Shown here one piece after another: positions 58,251 through 64,000 of a DNA stretch of 64,000 nt. How positions within the stretch are numbered: position 1 is the stretch's first letter; each line of letters begins with the position of its first letter. This DNA is from Zhengitettix transpicula (taxonomy: Eukaryota > Arthropoda > Insecta > Orthoptera > Tetrigidae), in assembly GCA_037074705.1 (NCBI GenBank), contig CM073596.1, positions 12,146,501 through 12,210,500 on the forward strand, in the 5' to 3' direction. Made by a program: the position numbers and the translations under genes. Below the pieces are notes generated by a model, which worked only from the letters and a program-made list of their open reading frames with translations, searched no databases and was not told where the DNA came from.

Positions 58251-59029
58251 TCTATATAATAAAAAAGGCTGTATGTTTGTATGTACGAATTTACGTTAAT
58301 TCTATACAAATTTAAATGCATGGACAGGTTTCAACTAAACTTGCTATACATATACTTCAAAACACGAGAAACGGTCATGTGGGGGTGACAAACCCCTAGC
58401 AAAAAGTTGGAAAGAGTAATAATTAAAAAATGCGATTATTTTGGTTAAATTACTGCGCGACAAGAGACCGTAACGTCACAACACACTGCGCAGCAACAAA
58501 GTAACAAAATAGTAACATAATTCGTAATGAAGTGAAAAAGAAATATTTTGATTGATTAAAAAGTATAATTATATCTAGCAATACCAGATCGAATGATAAT
58601 AAAAATCAATATGACAGGTTGTTCAATCCGTGGAACTAATTTTCTTTTAAATAACTTGTCTCTTAACGGGGAATTTTTGATGGGATCAAGGACCAGGATA
58701 TTGACCAATTATATTTTGCAATACGCAATGGAGGAGACAAAGAATAATGGTAAAAGTAATACTTAATATTTGTTAATCATAATTTAATAGATTAAATTTT
58801 AAAAGTGCTGGTGAGATTCTTGAAAAAAAAATTGTACATCATTATGATTTCACCTATTTGATTGTGATTTTTATATATATAACTCCAACCCCTTTCGGCA
58901 TAGGAGGGGAGCACGCTTAGGGGTGGGGGTGGAGTCCCATACATAAAAATAACAGAAAAGCAACCGAAATTGGAGTCAAATCGGGGGCTATGGATATGTG
59001 ACAACCCGGGCAATGTCGACAACCAGTCT
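58251..59029 (+). mobile_element. Non-autonomous Helitron (H11), 3' end decayed
   Basis: Starts TCTATATAATAAAAAAGGCT after an A. The CRE is mutated (TAACGTCA at 58471-58478). The block 58610-58740 is shared with H8. The 3' end CGGGCAATGTCGACAACCAG-TCTA (59006-59029) is a decayed form of CGGGCAACGCCGGGCACCCAGCTA. The inner 58756-58955 repeat also occurs alone at 54036. Confidence 0.8.
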
Positions 59030-59077
59030 AAAATATTAATTGAAGTATTACGACCTTAATTTTTTAACTAACTTGTT

Positions 59078-59822
59078 CTGCGCCCGGCGTTTCCAGTGTA
59101 TTTCATGTATATAAACCCGAAAAAAATTAATTTCTTTATTAATCTTTAGTCAAGAAGTCATTTAACATAAATCTAACTGTTTCTAATTTCGTACATGCTT
59201 TCGAACGATAGTACATTAATTGAACAGGTATAAAATACATTGAATCAAGCGAAACAAACATAACTCAGAATTTCTTTACGAATAGAATACTTAAATATAA
59301 TCCTTGAGTATTGCAGGATATAATTGTCCCTCAGTCTTCAGACATTACGACAGATTAAATTGATGAAATTCTCAGTTGGATTCACAATGTAAACAAATAG
59401 TCGCCATATTGAAGTCACCAATATGGGCCGAAAATTAACTTACTTTTTCCGTAAGGATCGTAAAGTAATTTGTATATTTTTATTATCATTCGATGGAGTA
59501 TTCCTGGATAAAATTATATTTTTTATCAAATAAAATTATTTAAAAGCGGAAAAAGGAACTATTTCCTTTGTTTTGTCGCGTAGTAACGTCTCTCTCTCTC
59601 TCTCGCGTGACGTCATGGTAAATCTGCGCCCTGTAATTTAACACAAAATTATCACGATTTTCAATTTTAATTCTTTCCACATTTATTTTAGGGGGTTTCT
59701 CATCCCCACAGTACCGTTTCTTGTGTTTTAAAGACGATGTGTACCAAGTTTCGCTCCACTCTTTACACGCGTTTAAATTTGTATAGAAATTAACGTAAAT
59801 ACATCATATTTTATCATATAGA
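59078..59822 (-). mobile_element. Non-autonomous Helitron (H12), near full length
   Basis: Minus orientation. The reversed 3' end is CTGCGCCCGGCGTTTCC (59078 on) without a clear CTAG, and the 5' end is TATCATATAGA at 59812-59822. TGACGTCA is at 59608-59615, next to (CT)n. About 745 bp. Confidence 0.82.
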
Positions 59823-60929
59823 TTTTCATTAATCACCAAGTCTGGATTTTAAGGTCTTAAGAATATAATGGAAAACTAATGCCCATGTATGAGGAATCAT
59901 CCTGTTTCTTAACAGCTAATTCAAAGGTCGAATAATAATATTTAAAATCGAGCACTATAAATAAATTTATGAAAGGAAACTTTGTATCTTATTGAAAACA
60001 AATGTCAATTAACAATCAGAATTCAACGAATTATTCTCCAAAGTAAATTATGGACTTCCCGATAAATAATATCTCTGAAATGCAGTTAAATACGAATTTG
60101 ATCAGTGAGTTTCTCTGAACATATTATTTTTTAGATAATTGCTCCAGTGTTGGAATACGGCAATAAAGTATTGTATATTACGTAGTCTTCATTCTACTAC
60201 CGAATTAATTAAAAATTAATTTGCAATCAAGTAAATAAAATTTGGCAATATTCCTTAACTATAATTTTGTATTGGTTCCTATTGTAGAGTGTTACGGAGA
60301 ATTTTTTTTAATCATTTACTTCGTAAATCTGTTTTTTCCATTTTAATTTTGATAATATATATTTTTTTAAGGTGTTCAGAATCAATAGTGGCTTACTTCA
60401 TCGCAGCTGAGTAGTTTCTCCTATAATTAGCATCCAGTGTAAGGGTGCCTCCGCGGTGCGTACTTCAACCCCTCCTTCCACCCCTTCCCCTTGAAAGCGG
60501 AGGGTGAGTTTTCTGGTGTTGAAGCACTGTGTCTGTTCCAAGTCGCCTGTCTGTCGCGCCACTCCTCAAGTACGTTGGGAATTTGCGCGACTCTGCTGTC
60601 GCTGGAGAAGGCAGACGACGCCACAAATACCGTAAACCGAGTTATGTCACCTTTCTTGAGCGGATCGTGACACTTCTGAAATTGGACACGACGACCCTTT
60701 CACACGCGGGGGGCGGAAGGGGGGGGGGAACACGGACTGCGACGTCAGGCTGGACCAGGGATTCCACGAAATGGACTTGCGAACGGTTCCCAGAAACCGC
60801 ACTCAGTAGTCGTCAAGTACAGCATTTAAATCAGGACACTAAAAACTCCTTACAGTTGAAGTAAAAAATTTAAATATATCCCAACTGATAGGCTGCTGAA
60901 TGTCCAGTTTTTGTTTTTAAGTAAGTGGT
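59823..60929. other. Unassigned; GC-rich block 60430-60870
   Basis: AT-rich to about 60400, then a clear GC-rich block with a plus-strand frame (60529-60864, 111 codons) and an overlapping minus-strand frame (60427-60624). A G10 run lies at 60719-60728. No family is recognised on either strand. Confidence 0.35.
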
Positions 60930-61130
60930 GGGCAAACTTCATTGGGACCATTTCCCTACAGGAACGGTTAGAAACGAGGGTATGTTAGAGGAAGCCAATG
61001 GTGATCTCGGTCTCCCTGGCTATAGTTTAAGAAACCTACCCCGCATTCGCCTAAATCTGACGCACGGACTCTTGCATCATGAAGGTTGGGCTCTCGGTTC
61101 TCGTCCCACGCCATCCCGATGACCGGTAGT
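60930..61130 (-). mobile_element. R retroposon copy 7, old and diverged fragment
   Basis: GGCTATAGTTTAAGAAACCT, CATTCGCCTAAATCTGACGC and CTCGTCCCACGCCATCCCGA match the order and spacing of the family body with many substitutions. Confidence 0.6.
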
Positions 61131-61178
61131 CTGGTGTACTGTATGAGAGTGTGATAGTCCCCATTAGTTCTGTTCCTG

Positions 61179-61232
61179 AAGAAGAAGAAGAAGAAGAAGG
61201 TGAAGAGAGGCTTTGTTTAGGGAAATCCGCTG
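61179..61232 (-). mobile_element. R retroposon 3' tail fragment with (TTC)n
   Basis: (GAA)n on the plus strand (61179-61200) is followed by GAGAGGCTTTGTTTAGGGAAATCC, the same junction as at copy 5 (GAAGAAGAAGACGG...GAGAGGCTATGTATAGGGCA). Only the last 30 or so bases of the element remain, joined to an LTR-like copy. Confidence 0.6.
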
Positions 61233-61249
61233 TAGCGCAATAATTTTCT

Positions 61250-62170
61250 TACAATCTAATAATCAACTAATACGTTAATTAAATAAAATAATTAATCAAA
61301 TTTAATAGATAAAATTATTTATTTTCACTTTGTGGCTTCTAACTCAAAAACAATTACAATTTAAAATATTAATTTCTCAGGGCCTTCACTGGGTTTGATA
61401 ATGGACACAACAAATTGATTTTAAAATCTTATTACAAACACTTCACATTTACCTAAACAATATGTCGATAGAAATAAATTAAAAAGAAAAGAAATTAACT
61501 TTGATTGACAATTAAAAGAGAACGAAATATGACCTTCGTTTACAATTAATCATTAGTTTTGATTTTGTTACTTACATCTGTCCAGCTGGTACCAGCATTC
61601 TTTTTGGTTTCGGAAGTACACTATTGCAAAATTATAAACTGATTCTAGAAGTCAACTCACAGATTTTACACTAGTAAAGTCAAAATTGATAGGCTCACAT
61701 GAACTCGGATGATCCTCCTGAATGTCAGCTATCTGATGTCTGCTTGCTTTCCTTGGCTGGCTATAGACGTAAACTCTCTTAGACTTTCCTAACTGGCTGT
61801 ATACGTAAAAACTGCTCGCTTCCTTCCCTGGCTGGCTATAGACGTAAACTGCGTTTACATAGCGATATTTACGAGGTAATACTTCCGTGAATGTTTTTAC
61901 TTTGTCTTAAATTCACAACTTTGTTTAACAACAACTAGTCTCTGCTCTAGTATTATTTGTTCCGTCCTCTGAAATGTCCTCATGATTTTTTCCGCGAACT
62001 GTCTCCTAGTTCTCGAGTTTGAGCGCTCATACGCCATTTTTGACTTTTCGACAAAGCAAGTGAGTTCGCTTTTCCATTGTCGCTTTGTTCGATCAGACCG
62101 CTATAATGGATTTTTAAAACATTCAAATTTTGTGTCCAAATAATTACTGGCCTAATTAATTGGCATTACA
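61250..62170 (-). mobile_element. Solo LTR-like element, TA-tract family
   Basis: Nearly identical to the copy at the window start. The left edge is slightly damaged (ACAATCTAATAATCAACTAA where the copy at 37874 has TGTAATAATCAACTAATA). The right edge is GGCATTACA at 62170, then a short TA tract. CAGCTGGTACCAGCATTCTT lies at 61584. Confidence 0.65.
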
Positions 62171-62770
62171 ATATAAATATATATATATTTCATTTTAATA
62201 TAATTAGATATTAACAAGCGTTGAGAGCTTGCCAAGTTGGAATTTGACCAGGTGCCGCCGTGACGGATAGATAATTCCTAAGGTCTAGACTTAGGCACGT
62301 AGAGTGTTGACCCTCGGATGGTTCCTGGACTGTCGCACCGTGCGAAACGTCTCTCCAAAAATCCCAGAATTTGAATTAACACGAGACTGCCTGAACTAAT
62401 CACATTTCTTGGTTCAGGAAAGATCTATCGAAAATTGGTGGAGAACATCGATTTTTCACATCCAGCGAAGGGGGCTGTAAAGAAAGTGTAAAGCAGACTC
62501 CACGACGAATCGTCGCCAGCCAGCCCCAAACTTGCAGTTTTCCAGGGGACTCGGAGAGACCGAGGGTGCCACATGATCACAGCCAGAGATCAAAGTGTCT
62601 CAATCCTTGACGCAACCATGGTTTAACTTGGGATTAATGGATCCGATTGTTTTGCCCGGCTAACACGAATAATTTGTATCTATTTTATTTTATTTTTCTC
62701 ATGTTCTGTTAAAAGATTAATAAATTCTGGAAAATATCCCTTTACTTTATCATATAATAAACCTACCACT
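62171..62770. other. Unassigned stretch
   Basis: 62210-62640 is GC-richer, repeat-free and without long frames. Nothing is recognised. Confidence 0.4.
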
Positions 62771-63264
62771 ACTCCCCTCTTATAGCATAGGAAAGGGAGT
62801 GAAAAGGGGGATGCGGAAAGGTAGAGGAAGATTGTCAAGGATACTAGGGCCCCCGGGCTATTGTTTCAGGATCCTACCTGGCAATTCGCCTAAAACTGAT
62901 GCAGGGAAAACCCTATAAAAACCTTCATCAGGTATTTCGGGCATTTGGTACTCGTCTCACGCACTTCCGAAGGCGGGAGAGGGTTTTGCTGTGGGATCGC
63001 AGCTTTCCCCTCGCCTTGCTTTAATCAGTTTAGGAGGCAGCTGACCGACTATTGCAATAAGAATAGAGGACAACTCTTACCGTATGCCCATGGTCTGCGA
63101 CTCCAGAACATTGCACCTCTCAAAACAGGCCGACGTTTCTCGGCATCTGGGGACATTAGTTCAAAAAACCAGAGAGATGTTACGGTATCCTCAAAGGTAG
63201 CCTCCTCAAGAACTCTCTGGGATGGTTCACCTGCGAGAGAATTCTCTCACAGGCTTCCTTGTTC
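62771..63264 (-). mobile_element. R retroposon copy 8, nearly full length
   Basis: Minus orientation, from CTCCCCTCTTATAGCATAGG (62774, 3' side, no tail preserved) through the whole body to the 5' hairpin ACCTGCGAGAGAATTCTCTC-ACAGG (63229-63254) and GAACAAGG-type start. A frame of 114 codons (62945-63289) on the plus strand is antisense to the element. Confidence 0.78.
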
Positions 63265-64000
63265 TGTCCCTTCTGAAACCCGAATGTAAATTATTCGTCT
63301 CCAGTTAAGTGACTGCGTGACCAGACGACAAGAATGGGAAAGTTAATGTGTCATAACTGGGAGTCATTTCGGCGAATGAATATAACTGCTGGAAGTCACG
63401 GTTACGAGGCTATTTAAAATGGTGGTATCCAAAAAGTGTAAGAAATATTTGAAGTAAAGAGAAGAGAGATTAAAAAATTCTGTAATGTAAGTTAATAAAC
63501 TGAATACATTGATTTAATCTGGAAGAATCAGATTTGATAAGAAAAAAATTATAGGACGCGTCATTTAAGAAACCGACGTTCCCACATACCCAGGAGTATG
63601 ACTGTAGCCAACCTGTAACTATTACTCTTAGAGCCATATACGCCGATGTTACTCGTCTGCTCTTGAACGCTCCATCCGTTGATAGTTGAAATTGCTTTCC
63701 GTGCGCGAAGAAATCGTGAGTCGGAAATTCCGTTATATCCGGCGGACGTTAATTTCTCCGGCCCAAAAATACACGAATACCTCCCACACTTAGATTTACG
63801 CGGCTGAGATTGACCTGCTTTTGTTTTTGTATTTATTTCAACTCGATGCTCATATTATTAACCCTCAGAATGCTGAATAGCGACTTAAACCGCTCCTGAT
63901 CAAAAGGAGAATTAAAAAATTAATACAAGATAGATCTAAAAACAATATATCATTTTTATATCACCTTGTACAAAACAAGAAACTATTAAATTGAAAGGGA
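63265..64000. other. Unassigned; repeat-free segment 63560-63830
   Basis: 63560-63830 is GC-richer with GGCGGACGTTAATTTCTCCG and no frames or repeats. It could be host regulatory DNA. Otherwise unremarkable up to the window end. Confidence 0.35.

Noticed and set aside
1..64000. CRISPR array, bacterial operons, rRNA genes, telomeric repeats
   Set aside because: Repeat spacing, composition and content do not fit any of these. Regular arrays here have units of 70-900 bases without unique spacers.

Overview
This window is eukaryotic, AT-rich, non-coding DNA from an arthropod, most likely an insect with a large repeat-rich genome. The evidence is a set of insect-type transposons (Helitrons, solo LTRs in TA tracts, BEL/Pao and non-LTR remnants), long (TA)n, (CA)n and (CT)n microsatellites, and one intron-containing tRNA-Tyr gene. 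I find no convincing protein-coding host gene. Nearly all open frames are under 160 codons and lie in repeats. The window reads as intergenic or deep-intron sequence; the species cannot be named from it.

Layout. 1-5.6 kb: four LTR copies and a chimeric Helitron. 6.7-7.2 kb: a long CT/TA microsatellite. 8.56-8.85 kb: a 70-bp tandem array beside tRNA-Tyr (8982-9072, minus strand). 9.3-14.9 kb: Helitron pieces, one split by a solo LTR with a 4-bp target duplication. 17.33-21.73 kb: the most unusual object, a 4.4-kb element with long terminal inverted repeats built of roughly 315-bp tandem subrepeats. 22.0-23.2 kb: a 613-bp tandem duplication. 24.3-29.2 kb: Helitrons and a BEL/Pao integrase remnant. 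29.7-32.5 kb: LTR copies and a perfect 41-bp hairpin. 34.2-37.0 kb: a LINE reverse-transcriptase remnant and inverted repeats around a 3 x 164-bp array. 37.0-38.7 kb: two tandem LTR copies. 39.8-41.0 kb: two full-length copies of an unassigned 0.56-kb retroposon family (called R here; seven to nine copies or pieces in the window). 41.5-43.3 kb: a LINE RNase H remnant and a Helitron. 45.9-51.5 kb: Helitrons and two satellite-like arrays. 52.8-53.6 kb: R copies. 55.1-57.7 kb: a 3 x 0.9-kb tandem array. 58.2-59.8 kb: two Helitrons. 60.9-63.3 kb: R copies around an LTR. The remaining stretches are unassigned.

Three families explain most of the window. (a) Twelve non-autonomous Helitrons have a 5' TCTATATAATA start and a 3' hairpin ending in CTAG. 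Eight carry an intact TGACGTCA (CREB/ATF-type) site. (b) Eleven LTR-like copies of 0.8-1.07 kb run from TGTAAT to ATTACA (or close variants). Most lie in (TA)n tracts, often as head-to-tail pairs. (c) The R retroposons have A-rich or TTC-rich tails and 5' hairpins. The only complete functional gene I can defend is tRNA-Tyr(GUA).

Copy relationships were judged by reading, not by alignment software, so edges are accurate to about 5-30 bases unless an exact terminus is given.
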